Below, piece by piece: positions 48,032 through 60,298 of a stretch of DNA of 64,000 nucleotides. The stretch is taken from assembly GCF_035046485.1 (NCBI RefSeq), contig NC_085138.1, positions 18,233,440 to 18,297,439 on the forward strand, in the 5' to 3' direction. This stretch comes from Aedes albopictus (taxonomy: Eukaryota > Arthropoda > Insecta > Diptera > Culicidae). Position 1 is the stretch's first letter. Each line of letters starts with the position of its first letter. The notes below the pieces were generated by a model. The model ran no database searches, was not told the origin of the DNA, and worked only from the letters and a program-made list of their open reading frames with translations. The position numbers and the translations under genes were made by a program.

Positions 48032-48311
48032 CTCTCTCTTCTTGGCGTAACGTCCTCATTGGGACAAAGCCTGCTTCTCAGCTTAGTGTTCTATGAGCAC
48101 TTCCACAGTTATTAACTGAGAGCTTCCTCTGCCAATGACCATTTTGCATGTGTATATCGTGTGGCAGGCACGAAGATACTCTATGCCCAAGGAAGTCAAG
48201 GAAATTTCCTTTACGAAAAGATCCTGGACCGACCGGGAATCGAACCCGTCACCCTCAGCATGGTCATGCTGAATACCCGTGCGTTTACCGCCTCGGCTAT
48301 ATGGGCCCTTC
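48032..48311 (-). mobile_element. Feilai-type tRNA-derived SINE with 14-bp target duplication
   Basis: On the minus strand the element begins GGGCCCATATAGCCGAGGCGG (box A TAGCCGAGGCGG), carries box B GGGTTCGATTCCC (complement of 48235-48247) and ends in AAGAAGAGAGAGA. GCTTTAGCTAAACT flanks both sides (48018-48031 and 48312-48325). Head sequence, length of about 280 bp and tail match the Feilai SINE family of Aedes as I know it. Good flank identity suggests a fairly recent copy. Confidence 0.9.
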
Positions 48312-48325
48312 GCTTTAGCTAAACT

Positions 48326-48689
48326 ATATTGTACTAAACGTTAGAAGACGGATTGTAAAACTAATGCACTAAACTGGACTTGCTACATATAACTTAGACG
48401 TAGTTGCATTGATTGAATCTAACTAAAGATATGTACCATTTCACTTCAGTTCACTGGAGAATATCACATGGAAAACTTGCGCCGTCGAGGAGGATTAGGG
48501 AGTATCGGTTTTCCGTCGTAGAGCTATGTGTGTACAATCACGGATATGATGATGAGAAACAGTGTCAGAACAAAGCTACGTTTAACTTATGAAGAGATAT
48601 AGAGTTTGTATTGAAATACTACAAAAATAGCAGTAAAAGCTTCTCGGACCTGATATTAAGAATATCCTTAACACTAAACCCCACAGGGA
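48326..48689. other. Short unassigned stretch
   Basis: AT-rich sequence between the SINE and the RTE copy; no gene or repeat recognised. Confidence 0.5.
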
Positions 48690-51600
48690 ATCAAAGTATC
48701 TTCAAAAACTTTACTGGAACCCACTCAGGCCCTCTGGGCCCTCTATCAATGATCTTGTACGCAATGTGGCACGGTAAAGGCTGGGTATGCTGCGCAATAC
48801 AGATCCCATTGTGATCCACTAGCCTCTGCCCAGCAACTCCTATCCCTAACTCCTCGTGGTACCGGCCTGAAACTATGAGCAACCTTAGGGAAGATCGGGT
48901 AACCAACCCCGGTGGGAACTTTGGTCGTAGGCTGACAGGGAAGGGGGGTTGGGGGGGTTTGCTTCGACAAACCTGAGCGTCTGTACTCCAGGAGGAGCGG
49001 CTCACAACAGCGTCTGATCCTCATGTTAGGGGCGGCTGATCAACGTCCGAGTGCCAGGGAAGGACTCTAAGCTCAACGGTGCACTATGGTCCTCCGGAAA
49101 GTAGGGGATTGGTGTCAGGCCCTACGAGCCAGCCGTAAAAAAACCATTTTAACGGAAAAACAGCAACAGAATAATACGAACCGAGACCAACGGCAACGAC
49201 CCCAGCGAACAAAAAGGATTTGCGATTGGAAACTCGGTAAGTGGAACTGCCGATCTCTCAACTTCATTAGGAGCACCCGCATACTCGCCGATCTACTGAA
49301 GGACCGCGGGTTCGGCATTGTAGCGCTGCAGGAGGTGTGTTGGACAGGATCCATGGTGCGAACGTTTAGAGGTAATCATACCATCCGCCAGGGCGCCGGC
49401 AACACACGCGAGCTGGGAACAGCTTTCATCGTGATGGGTGATATGCAGAGGCGAGTGATCGGTTGGTGCAGATAGAAGATCAAGGGTCGATTCTTCAACT
49501 TCAGCATAATAAACGTCACAGCCCACACTCAGGAAGCACTGATGATGACAACGGCGCATTCTACGCGCAGCTCGAACGCAAGTACGATCGCTGTCCAAGC
49601 CACGATGTTAAGATCATCATAGGAGATGTAAATGCTCAGGTAGGCCAGGAGGAGGAATTCAGACCGAAGATTGGAAAGTTCAGCGCCCACCAGCAGACGA
49701 ACGAAAACGGCCTACGACTCATTGATTTCGCCGCCTCCAAAAATATGGCCATACGTAGCACCTTTTTCCAACACAGCCTCCCTTATCGTTACACCAGGAG
49801 ATCACCACAGCAGACGGAATCTCAAATCGACCACGTTCTGATTGACGGACGGCACTTCTCCGACATTATGGACGTCAGGACCTATCGTGGCGCCAACATC
49901 GACTCCGACCACTATCTGGTGATGGTCAAACTGCGCCCAAAACTCTCCGTCATCAACAATGTACGGTACCGGCGACCGCCACGGTATAACAACCGGATGT
50001 CGCCTCAGCATACGCGCAGAATCTCGAGGCCGCGTTGCCAGACGAGGGCGAGCTAGATGAGGCCCCTCTAGAAGACTGCTGGAGTACAGTGAAAGCAGCC
50101 ATCAGCGACGCCGCCGAGAGCACCATCGGGACGTGGAACGGAATCGATGGAACGAATGATTCGACGAAGAGTGCAGAACGGTTTTGGAGGAGAAGAACGC
50201 AGCGCGGGCGGTAATGCTGCAGCAAGGGACCCGACAGAACGTGGAACGTTACAAACAGAAGCGGAAACGGCAGACCCGCCTCTTTCGGGAGAAAAAGCGC
50301 CGGCTGGAAGAAGCGGAGTGCGAAAAAATGGAATTGCTGTCCCGTTCCCATGAAACACGGAAGTTCTACCAGAAGCTCAGCGCATCCCGCAACGGCTTCG
50401 TGCTGCGAGCCGAAATGTGCAGGGATGAGGACGGAGGCCTCTTGACGGACGGACGTGAGGTGATCGAAAGGTGGAAGCAGCAATTCGATCAGCACCTGAA
50501 TGGCGTGGAGAACGTAGGCACGGGAGACCACGGCAACGGAGGAAACGACGACACCAGTGCAGCGGAGGACGGAAATGAACCAACTCCCACGCTGAGGGAA
50601 GTTAAGAATGCCGTTCATCAGTTCAAAACTAACAAAGCAGCTGGTAAAGATGGTGGTATCGCAGCTGAACTCATCAAGATGGGCCCAGAAAAGTTGGCCA
50701 TCTGTCTGCATCGGCTGATAGTCAGGATCTGGGAAACCGAACAGCTACCGGAGGAGTGGAAGGAAGGGGTAAACTGCCCCATTCACAAGAAAGGTGACCA
50801 TTTGGAATGTGAGAACTTCAGGGCGATCACTATTTTGAATGCTGGCTACAAAGTGCTATCCCAGATCATCTTCCGTCGTCTGTCACCTAAAACGAATGAG
50901 TTCGTGGGAAGTTATCAGGCTGGCTTAATCGACGGCCGGTCGACAACGGACCAGATCTTTACCGTACGGCAAATCCTTTAGAAATGCCGTGAATACCAGG
51001 TCCCAACGCATCACCTGTTAATCGACTTCAAAGCGGCATACGACAGTATCGACCGCGCAGAGCTATGGGAAATCATGGACGAAAACGGCTTTCCTGGGAA
51101 GCTGGCTAGACTGATTAAAGCAACGATGGACGGCGTGCAAAACTGCGTAAGGGTTTTGGGTGAACTATCCAGTTCATTCGAATCTCGTCGGGGACTGCGA
51201 AAAGGTGACGGACTCTCTTGCCTACTCTTCAACATCGTTCTGGAAGGTGTGATGCGACGTGCCGGGCTCAACAGCCGGGGAACGATTTTCACAAAATCCG
51301 GTCAATTTGTGTGCTTTGCGGACGACATGGACATTATCGCCTGAACATTTTTAAACGGTGGCAGAGCTGTACACCCGCCTGAAACGCGAAGCAGCAAAGG
51401 TCGGACTGGTGGTGAATGTCTCAAAAACAAAGTACATGCTGGTAGGCGGAACCGAACACGACCAGATCCATCTGGGTAGTAATGTTACGATAGACGGGGA
51501 TACTTTCGAGGTGGTGGAGGAATTCGTCTACCTCGGATCCTTACTGACGGCTGACAACAACGTGAGCCGTGAAATTCGGAGGCGTATCATCAGCGGAAGT

Positions 51601-51790
51601 CGGGCCTACTACGGGCTCCAGAAGGAACTGCGGTCGAAAAAGATTCACCCACGCACCAAATGCACCATGTACAAAACGCTAATAAGACCGGTGGTCCTCT
51701 ACGTGCACGAGACATGGACCATGCTCGAAGAGGACCTGCCAGCACTCTTAATTATCGGGCGACGCGTGCTAAGGTACAAGCTCGTACAAG
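48690..51790 (+). mobile_element. RTE-clade LINE, decayed copy (JAM1-like)
   Basis: The GC-rich 5' UTR-like start (from about 48700) leads to an apurinic endonuclease-like domain in two frames: 49086-49472 with GKWNCRSLN and IVALQEVCW, and 49463-50056 with IIGDVNAQVG, SQIDHVLID and DSDHYLVM. Reverse transcriptase follows in 50184-50981, 51075-51344 (YQAGLIDGRSTTDQ, LLIDFKAAYDSID, FADDMD) and 51358-51834 (FVYLGSLLT ... LIRPVVLY). At least three frameshifts and a TAG at 50979 break it, and it is cut off at about 51780 before the RTE C-terminus. It is inactive. The clade is judged from endonuclease plus RT order and the KCREYQVPTHHL-type motif. Confidence 0.9.
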
Positions 51791-51834
51791 CTCATAGGTT
51801 CCCAAGTTACAACAAAAATCTATTGAAATATTAA
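49086..51834 (+). pseudogene. RTE endonuclease/reverse transcriptase pseudogene
   Basis: This is the broken polyprotein of the RTE copy. Frame changes occur near 49465, between 50056 and 50184, and between 51344 and 51358; a stop splits the RT at 50979. Catalytic FADD is still readable, but no continuous protein can be made. Confidence 0.88.
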
Positions 51835-52414
51835 ATCAAGCACGAGAAGAAGAGGAAATTCAACATACCGTGAAAGCCTATTGCAACCAATGAACACCAC
51901 GTATTACAATTGCCTCTTATGCGCCGTTAGATAACACTGACTGTAGCATAAAATCAAAGCTACAAATAACCCTTTCCCACATAACAGCAAATCTCAAACC
52001 CTCTTTGTCCCCCATTCCCGTTGAACGCAACTTTGTATGTGCCTCATCTCGTGTATCTCGTGACGTGACTAATGATTCTAGATGGAAAACCGCACATGTT
52101 GCGCGCTTGCAGCTGTTGCTGTTGATGGCTGTCTCGTGTTTGTGTATTTGCTGCTGTATGCAGAATGCTAATATGATGCTTAGAAGACTGAAAACGACAA
52201 GGACAAAAACCTATATGATGTGATGATAATAACCGCACACAACAGATAATGATGACGATGGGCTGATGATTGCTTTCCCGTGAGTTGTACAGCTTTTTCA
52301 GTCCTCCGGATGCTCTCTCCGAGTCGGTAACGTGCATTCGAGCTCTGTGAATATGTAGTCAGAAATTGATTGACGATCACTGGAGAAATGCACGATACCC
52401 TTACCATTGGTCGC
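51791..52414. other. Probable 3' UTR side of the transporter gene
   Basis: No gene is seen on either strand. Because the transporter on the minus strand stops at 52415, this sequence probably includes its 3' UTR. I did not find a clear minus-strand AATAAA close to the stop. Confidence 0.4.
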
Positions 52415-55400
52415 TTAGTCGTCCCACGTGGGATAGCTGGGGGTTTCCTGGTAGAACATCCCGAAGCCATCCTTTTTCGCCTCGGGTCGCTGTTGCGTCG
52501 GCGGAGGCTGGAAAATGTTGGTCGATTCGTACTGATGCGACGAGCGCTGCGGCACTGGAGCTGGCTGTTGACGGGGCGGATCGTAGATCGTCGTATCACT
52601 CCACGCATCGTTGGGGTTCCAACTGCTATTGCTCGTACCCCACTGCAGTTCGCTTCCGTCGTCGTTGGTCGCCATTCGATTCTCGTACCCGTGTCGGTCC
52701 CACACCGCCGTCTGCTCCCGGTGATTACTACTACTCTGGGAAGGAACTTTCAGATTGGTCTTCTGACCGGCAGGCGGCTGTTGCCCGTTGCCGTCCACCG
52801 TCAGCTCAAACTCTTCGCTCGGATTCTCCAGCGAACTGTGCGTGATTCCGTAGTAGAAGTACATGATCAGTCCCAGCGACATCCAGACCGTGAACCGGAC
52901 CAGCGTCAGTATGCTTAGCTTAAATATCAGATAGATGTTGACGGTGATGGCAATCGTCGGAATGAATGGAAGTCCCGGCGTCAGGAAGGGGAGTGCGTAT
53001 CTACCGGGGTATGCAAGTTGCTCGTTAGATCTCAAATTAACCTATACAAAATACCCATCTCAAACTTACCGATTCTGGGGTTGTCGCGAGATGATGAACA
53101 GGATGCACAAGATTCCTAGCACCAAGGCAGTGTAAACTAAGGAGAAGAACGTACCCGTAATACCGATCGCCATGAACAGATCCAGAAAGAATATACACGC
53201 GTACATCAGGCCGACCATTTTCGTCACGAACATACCTGGAAATCCAATGATATTAGCATTCATTCGGTAATCTAGATCGATTCCGCGTAAGCATACCGCT
53301 TTCGTGCGTCGCTGGTCCCGGGTTCACCCATGGAAACAGACCCGGACATAGATATGAGTATTGCTCGATCTTCCGACCGATGTAGCTGAAACCCCACAGC
53401 GTGAATGGATTCGAACCACCCTGAGGAGCACCGTGGACAGCACCTGGAATTAGAAAGTTAATCGAATAGAATGTTGCATTTGCACTACTGTTACAAGTTC
53501 TGAAGAATTTTATCAATACATAACCCATGTAACATTTTTACGGCTTATTAGACTTTGTGAACCACCTTAAAATTCATTCTTTAAAAGGGTTTCGGGATTG
53601 TATCTTATTACTTGAACGCGCAAGTAACAACTTCAAGGGGGAATTGAAGGCCTTAACTCCTAGAGGCATTTAGATGGGTCTTAAGGTCGTCTCAGGGGAT
53701 TACAGGGAGCTCCATAAGTCTAAGGGATGCTTCAGACCGTCTCAACAGCGTTTAAGGGCGTCTCTAGGAGCGTTAGAGGGGGTCCCAAGGAGTATCAAGA
53801 GATCTCAGGTATGTTTCAAGAAAGCCCGAGGGGGTTTCAGCGGATACCACGAGATCTTGGCGTTTCAGGGAACTTCAGAAGATCTGAAGGGGGTTCAAGG
53901 GTGTTTCAGAGGGTCTCAAAAGGCCTTCTAAGGGTCTCAGAGGAGTTTCAGATGATCTCAGGGGTATTCCGGGGTATCCAAGGACGTTTCAAAGGGTACC
54001 TGGACGACTCAGGGGAGTTTCAGGGTGTTTCAGGGGGTATCAGAAGGTTTCAGGAACCCCTGGACAGATCTCAGAAGTGTTTTATGGGGTCCTAGGGGAT
54101 TTCGGGGAGTACCTGTAGGTTTCAGGAGCGTTTCAAGGGAATGCAGGGGGTACAAAGATGTCTCAGAGTCGTTTAAAGGGGGCCTCATGTGGTTTCAGGA
54201 GCGTTTCAGAAAGTCACTGGGTGCTTCAGGGGTCCAAGCAGTGTTGGTAAACTCACACTCAAAGCACACTCATGAACCGCTCCTGCGTGAGCAAACTCGC
54301 GCGCGATTCTGAATCGTTTTCTCACGCGCGAGAATTTCATGCAAAATCTCGCTCTCACGAGTCACGCGCCGAAACCTCTTTCGCTTGTAAAACGAATCCA
54401 AATCAATTTAAACGGCATTCAATGTTGTTGTATGCTAGATTTGCTTTCGTTCTATTATACAATCCTAAAAACTTCGATTTAAATATTAAGAACACCAAGA
54501 AATAAAGCAATGAGTGAAATCATGAGTCAACTCATACATGATTTTTTCGGCGATGATTTTGGCGAGTCAAGAATCGCGCGTGAAACAACTCAACCATGAG
54601 ATTTGAGAATTTGAGTTTTTACCAACACTGGGTCCAAGAGAAAGTTTCGGGGGTCTCAGGGACATCTCAGGGGTTCCGAGGGGATTTCAGGGTACCTGGT
54701 TGGCTCAGAGAAGTTTCAGGGCATTCTATGAGGAGTCCCAGGGTGCTGTAGAGGGTCTCAGAGGCGCTTCAGAGGGTCAAAATTTTAATGAGGTTTCAGG
54801 AGTCCTAAATGGGGTCTCAGCGACCCTTCAAGGAGTCTCAGTAGCGTTTAAAGGAGTCTCAGGAGTATAGAGATGGTCCAAGGAGCTTTTCGCGGAATCC
54901 CAGGGGGTTTCAGCAGCGTACCTGGAGGTCTCACGAGCAGCGTACCTGGAGGTCTCACACGCCCTCAAATGTTATCAAGCCTCCAAGAAACATCTCAAAA
55001 CGCACCTAGCTAAAACGTTCTTGAAACCTCCTGAAACTCTCTGAAATGCTTCTGCAATGCTTTGCAACGCCCCTGAAACCATTGTAAAGGCACCTCAGGC
55101 CTCCCACTCTTGAATCAACCCTAAAACCCCTTGAAATGTTCCGGGAACCCCGTAGTACTACTGAAGCGCTCTTGAAATCTCCGTCATCTCATTCAAACGC
55201 CAACGAAACCTGTCACAACGCCAGAGATCCCCTTGAACAACCTTCTGAAGCGCCACTGAAGTCCCTTGGAACCTTTATTTTTTGAGCTCTCTTCCTGGAA
55301 ACCCCCTTAGCCGCATCTCAAGTGCCCAAGAGCAAGACATTATGTTCTTACGAGCTAAGTTTCCTCATTAAAGCCTGGTCTTAATTTTGTACAAAATCCC

Positions 55401-56594
55401 CTCTTTTTCTAATTTATGCACCTTCAGCTCATGATATAAAAAGGGGTTCCAGTGTATTAGGCTAGTCAAAACTTCCCTCTAATCAACTCTAAACGCTCGT
55501 TGATATCACTTTAAACTACATATCATACAGTTCATTCAGATTTTACGTAACTCTAAGGGTAAGAGATGGAATCTAGCGTAGTGTTACGTTTTATACAAAA
55601 TTTCAGAATTTCCCATATAAAAAATATAAAAATTGTTACGTAAAGGAGGGAGGGGTTACGTAATATTTGAATGAACCCAAACGAGTTCCAATTACATTAC
55701 ATTGCATGTTCATGAAACTTAAATTCAACTCACCATAAAACTTATTCTCGGACTTGTCCGATACCAGGAACTGATCATCCCGCCCCATGAAACCATCCGG
55801 ACTGTCATCGGCAAAGCTGTCATCCGAATCGGGCGACCCCCTGGTGATCTTCTTCACCAGCACGTTTCCTTTCACTCGCTGCTGCGTCGTGGGGTCCGGT
55901 GTGCTCGGTGGTTGTGGTGTTCGCAGCTGTGCCGGCAATAAATCCACCAACGTTGTACTGTGCGGTTGGTAGCGTAGAATCAGCACACAGGTCGATACCA
56001 GCGTGTAAGCCAACAACGTGCCAATCGACATCATCTCCACCAGGACTTCCAGCCGCACGGTCAGCGCCACCAAAGCGGCAGCCAGTCCACTGCCAATCGT
56101 TGCTATTCCAGGCACTCCGGTTCGGGTCCACAGCTGCGACAGCATCCGGAAGACCAACCCATCCTGCGCCATTGCATATATCACCCGAGGCATAGGGAAC
56201 ATGGAACCGAACATGGCCACACTGAGGCCGGCCGTGGCACCCAGCGCCACCAGGGCACGACACTTCGGGGCTCCCACGTAGGTCCACATCTGTACCAGCG
56301 CCGAACCGGTGTCGATGTGGTCGTAAGGAACTGAAACGAGATTGACACAACATGGATTACACAACTTAATCCCTCTCGTAATCCCCCTTCTCACGTCTCC
56401 CCCACCTCCCTCATACGCGTACCTGTGAGCGTCAGGATAAAGCTACTGGTGACATACACGAACAACACAATCACCAGTGAGCCCACGATTGCCTTCGGAA
56501 TGCTCTTCTGGGGGTTGTGCGCTTCCTCGCCCGTAGTGGCAATTATGTCGAACCCGATGAAGGCGTAGAAACAGGTGGCTGCTCCGGTAAACAC
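52415..56594 (-). CDS. Cationic amino acid transporter (CAT/slimfast family), five 3' exons (partial)
   Basis: Exons on the complement are 56423-56594, 55734-56330, 53297-53443, 53070-53235 and 52415-53000: 1668 bp in frame, 555 codons plus stop. The protein is an SLC7A1-type plasma-membrane importer of arginine and lysine; in insects slimfast relatives feed the amino acid/TOR nutrient signal. The first visible exon has [24 protein letters not shown], the CAT hallmark around TM6, then a TM segment. The next exon has [12 protein letters not shown], several TM segments, LRYQP and a long cytoplasmic loop with SSPDSDD-like and [15 protein letters not shown] motifs ending KFYG. Then come HGAPQGG, ...LFPWV.., four more hydrophobic segments and the CAT C-terminal domain ([13 protein letters not shown] ... 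[15 protein letters not shown]). A 200-residue tail is rich in Gln, Pro and Ser. Splice sites are GT/AG. Upstream exons are not found before 64000. Confidence 0.93.
53590..55330. repeat. Degenerate CAGG/TTTC low-complexity repeat, in two orientations, within the transporter intron
   Basis: From about 53650 to 54960 the plus strand is a drifting series of ggtttcagggg/tctcaggggt words. From about 54960 to 55320 the complement orientation prevails (cctgaaac/cttgaaacctc). A 24-bp unit (cagcgtacctggaggtctcacg) is duplicated in tandem at about 54914-54958. A hAT-like MITE is inserted inside. No gene is supported in this 2290-bp intron (53444-55733). Confidence 0.8.
54239..54630. mobile_element. hAT-type MITE, 392 bp, 8-bp target duplication
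   Basis: The ends CAGTGTTGGTAAACTCA and (complement) CAGTGTTGGTAAAAACTCA are inverted copies. An exact 8-bp direct repeat GGTCCAAG lies on both sides (54231-54238 and 54631-54638). CAGTG ends with 8-bp duplications are the hAT signature. The interior has acgcgcgagaatt-like words and no transposase. Confidence 0.93.
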
Positions 56595-57420
56595 CTGAAA
56601 ACAATAAATGGTGGCATGAGAGGGTGCCGTGCAGTAGTGGTAACGTGAGGATATTTACACCCATTTCGATAGGAAGCTTAACAAATAATTAAATCTACTT
56701 CCATTGTGTTTGACTTCGGGCATTCCACGTTAAACAGCTTTAACTGAAATTGATGGTTGATTTACAACCGCGGTTTCTTGCGGTGAAATAAAGTGATTTT
56801 CAAACGAAAATGAATCATTAATTAATAACAAGTCCGACAGAATTTTCAAGCATCTAACATTGCTATTCGTTTTCCATGGAATGACCAATTTGTATTTACT
56901 GTTATCAGAATGCTGGAATCGCATGAGGATGTAAAAGCAAAACAGTCGAGGTGTAGGTACAAACTGCCACCAACTGCCGAACAAACAGCGGACGGACCAA
57001 GGCACGAATGGAAATAAAGCAACAAAAGCATGCAACATAAACTCGATAAATTTGATTAATCTCTTTACGCGCTGCTCCCTACACACTGGCTGTAAGTTCA
57101 TCCTACGCATAAGTGTCCGTTGTTACAATCAATTCAGAAATAAAGTCTTGTTTTTATGCATCAAAAGGTAAAGTCAGGCTGCATCTAAAAGTAATGCTCC
57201 TGAAAAACTCAATAAGCCCATAATACGAATAATATCGGAGTATTTCACGTTTAATATGGACCCATAGTGCTATTCTATTGATAGGTAATTTATTTATGAA
57301 CAACTATGCAAATCAAATAAGTTGTCTTGATTTGAGACAGGAGGCAGCAAAATGGTCAGTCGATAATATGGAAGTAGTATCCAACATAGCTCTGATCTTC
57401 ACAAATACCTAATTCATTTC
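56595..57420. other. Intron sequence of the transporter, nothing recognised
   Basis: AT-rich with no coding frame, RNA gene or clear repeat boundary that I can support. The next upstream exon of the transporter should lie to the right, but is not seen. Confidence 0.5.
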
Positions 57421-58239
57421 TTCTAAATCGAGGACACCTGAACAGAGAGGTCCAGGTAGGGTGGGGTTGAAGTCGTCTTCTACAACAGCCAGAACTACTC
57501 TCTCCTCCACCCACTTGGTCGACCCACCTAGCTCACTGCGCTCAACGTCTTCTTGAACCGGTTGGATGACTCTCGAGAACCATTCAAGTCGGGTTGCTAT
57601 CCGACATCCTGATGACGTGACCCGCCCACCGTAGCCTCCTGATTTTCGCGGTATGGACGATGGTTGGTTCTCTCAGCAGCTGATGCAGCTCGTGGTTCAT
57701 TCGCCTTTTCCAAGTCCCGTCTTCCATCTACACTCCGCCGTAGATGGAACGCAACACCTTCCGTTCGAAATCTCCAAGGGCGCGTTGGTCCTCTGCACGT
57801 AGGGTTCATATTTCGTGCACACAGAGGACGACCGGTCTAATCAGTGTTTTGTAGATAGTTAACTTCGTGTTACGGCGACTTTTATTCGATCATAGAGTTC
57901 TGCGGAGTTCAAAGTAAGTACGATTTCCTGCCACAATGCGCCTCTGAATTTCTCTGCTGGTGTCGTTGTCGGAGGTCACCAGTGAGCCCAAGTACACAAA
58001 TTATTCAACCGCCTCGATTTCATCACCGTCGAAATAAATTCGGGGTGGCGGGCGCGGTGATTCCTCCCTGGAGCCCTTTGCCATCATGTACTTTGTCTTC
58101 GACACATTCGACGATTTGCCTGGCTTCACTCTTTAATCGGATGTACGTTTCCGCCATCGTCTCAAATTTACGAGCAATAATATCAATATCATCAGCGAAA
58201 CCAAGCAGCTGAACGGACTTCGTGAAAATTGTTCCACTT

Positions 58240-59167
58240 CACGGTGTGCCAAAAACCGTTATTAACAAATAAAAATGTCCACCCAAATGGCACCCGGCAT
58301 TCGAAAGATATACTATTCTAGTATCTCCTCTGAAAATTTAAAAATGTTTCATCGAGGGAAACTAAAGTTTTTGTGATTTGAAGATTTTGAGACATTTCTA
58401 TAGATTTTTCTAATATGTGTAAATATGGGCGCACGGTGTGCCTGAAACCACTATTTACAAATAAAAATATACACCATATTGACACCCGGCATTCGAAAGA
58501 TATACTATTTTAGCATTACCTCAGAAAATCTGAAATTTTTTCATTGAGGGAAACAATAGAGTTAAGAAACTATAGAGGACGAATGTCGCTGCTGTTCCCT
58601 TTGTTCTTGTTCGCAAACATGTCGGGTATATATCTGTCAAACTGCATACTTTTTCGCTTTGACACTTATATCCCGGCCTATATCTACCAGCAAGAGATGT
58701 TGCGGCAGCGACGCCAGCGACATTCTTCCTCTATAGTTTATTACCTCTATTAGGGAAACGAAAGTTTTTACTGTTTGAAGATTTTCCTCTATTTTTATAG
58801 AATTAGCTCATATATGGGAATATTGTTATACAGTGCTCTTCATATCATAAAGAATAATAACACTGCTCGACAAAATTTTAATTAAGTTCGTTTTATGGGA
58901 TGAGAGAAAAAAAAACAGGGTTTTGGAACCCTAGAAGTGTCATAGTAAAAGAATTTTCGTTTCAGGCACACCGTGCGCCCATATTTACTCATATTAGAAA
59001 ATTCCACAGAAATGGCTCAAAATCTTCAAATCACAAAAACTTTAGTTTCCCTCGATGAAACATTTTCAAATTTTCAGAGGAGATACTAGGAAAGTATATC
59101 TTTCGAATGCCGGGTGCCATTTGGGTGGACATTTTTATTTGTTAATAACGGTTTTTGGCACACCGTG
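58240..59167. mobile_element. Inverted-repeat element, 928 bp, ACTT target duplication
   Basis: Both ends begin CACGGTGTGCCAAAAACCG, and the inverted similarity runs about 190 bp (58240-58430 against 58975-59167). ACTT flanks it at 58236-58239 and 59168-59171, and deletion restores the RTE sequence (ccacttgtgtttatc). The terminal motif is repeated inside as gcgcacggtgtgcctgaaacc near 58427. There is no transposase. The superfamily is unclear from a 4-bp duplication. Confidence 0.9.
58567..58739. mobile_element. Small nested MITE, 173 bp
   Basis: The ends aaactatagaggacgaatg and (complement) aaactatagaggaagaatg are inverted copies, followed by tcgctg. It lies inside the ACTT-flanked element. 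The target duplication is not clear. Confidence 0.75.
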
Positions 59168-59255
59168 ACTTGTGTTTATCCCTGCTCTCCTAATTACACC
59201 TTCTAAAGCAATGTTGAACAGCAAGCACGAAAGCCATCACCTTGCCGTAACCCTC

Positions 59256-60298
59256 ACAGCAAAAAAAATCTTGTAATATCACATCTTTTTCGATGCACAT
59301 CAGTCGCGTCGTAAAATTGATGTACAAATTACATTCGTTCTACGCAGCAAATCAGCCGCCACAGCTTGACAGTGGGTCTAGCAATCGCTAGAACCGGAAC
59401 GATTGATGAATTATATATAAGTAAAATATTGGCATGGATTCGTACACTGATCCGTTGATTGTAAGGCGTATCCCTTACCTCTCGGCTATTTCACCGAGTT
59501 AGGAGGTAGATGATAAATATGATACTGCTTCTGAGTGTTTGCTGGAAAGGGTTTGTTGACACTTTCCGGTACCAACAAGAGTGTACATGGTGAGTGTGAT
59601 AAATGTCGGAAAACGATGTAACCGATTGAAATTACGTTCAAAAATGGATACAGTCGGAACTCGCTCGTTGAGCCACAACCTCCACCCAACCAACGAATTC
59701 GATTCGCTAGTTGGGTGAAATGACAGCAGCACTAGGGGCGTGTGCATTGTTTTTTTTTTAATCATGTTTAGGTTGGAAGTCAAAAGTAAAATTTTTCAAT
59801 TTGTTTTACATTTAGAGCAAAACTGATAAATACGTTTTGCAAGACACATATATGTCCAATGCGAGAAATAATTATTTTCACCCATTTTCAGTCGGTGAAG
59901 TGAAAATATACATGTTTATGAAACCACCCGGACCAAAAGCAAGCACAAAACACTATCAATGATCGACAAAATAAAGATTGCCGATGTTTTGCATTTGTTT
60001 CGAAGTAATTGTACAAATTCTTTTTTTTTTTAAGAAATATAAAATAGAAATTCTTCTCGATTATCAGTAAAGTTTAGGAAACCAAAAACTCATTAGCTCG
60101 CCCCTCGGAATTACAGATTGGTTGTCATTTTCAGTTTGACATTGAATTATGACATCCAGGTACTTTTTAGTTGGCAGACAGCTCAACTAACGGGGCCCCA
60201 ACTAAAAAGTCACCCAACTATTAAGCCCCCAACCAGCGAGTCATGACTGTACATCGTCAGAAATTACGCGCCTGGAAATTACGAAATTATTTGCTGTG
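59256..60298. mobile_element. Inverted-repeat element with CACAGCAAA ends, interrupted by a mariner-like MITE
   Basis: The left end CACAGCAAA (59256-59264) and right end TTTGCTGTG (60290-60298) are complementary. Removing the piece rejoins the RTE reading ...FESRRGLRQGDG. About 59432-59505 on the minus strand resembles a tRNA-like promoter (box A TAGCCGAGAGGT, box B-like GTACGAATCC), so part of it may be SINE-derived. Confidence 0.65.
59651..60249. mobile_element. TA-flanked MITE, 599 bp (Tc1/mariner-like)
   Basis: CAGTCGGAACTCGCTCGTTG at the left and (complement) CAGTCATGACTCGCTGGTTG at the right form imperfect inverted repeats. TA lies on both sides (59649-59650, 60250-60251). The interior has cacccaac/gttgggtg words inward of the ends and no open frame. 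Confidence 0.8.

Noticed and set aside
49953..50711. 252-codon minus-strand frame over the RTE copy
   Set aside because: Antisense shadow of the RT region 50184-50981, which has clear RT motifs on the plus strand.
52366..52918. Plus-strand frames of 159 and 182 codons over the transporter last exon
   Set aside because: Antisense to an exon with the CAT C-terminal domain and proper splice sites; no domain on this strand.
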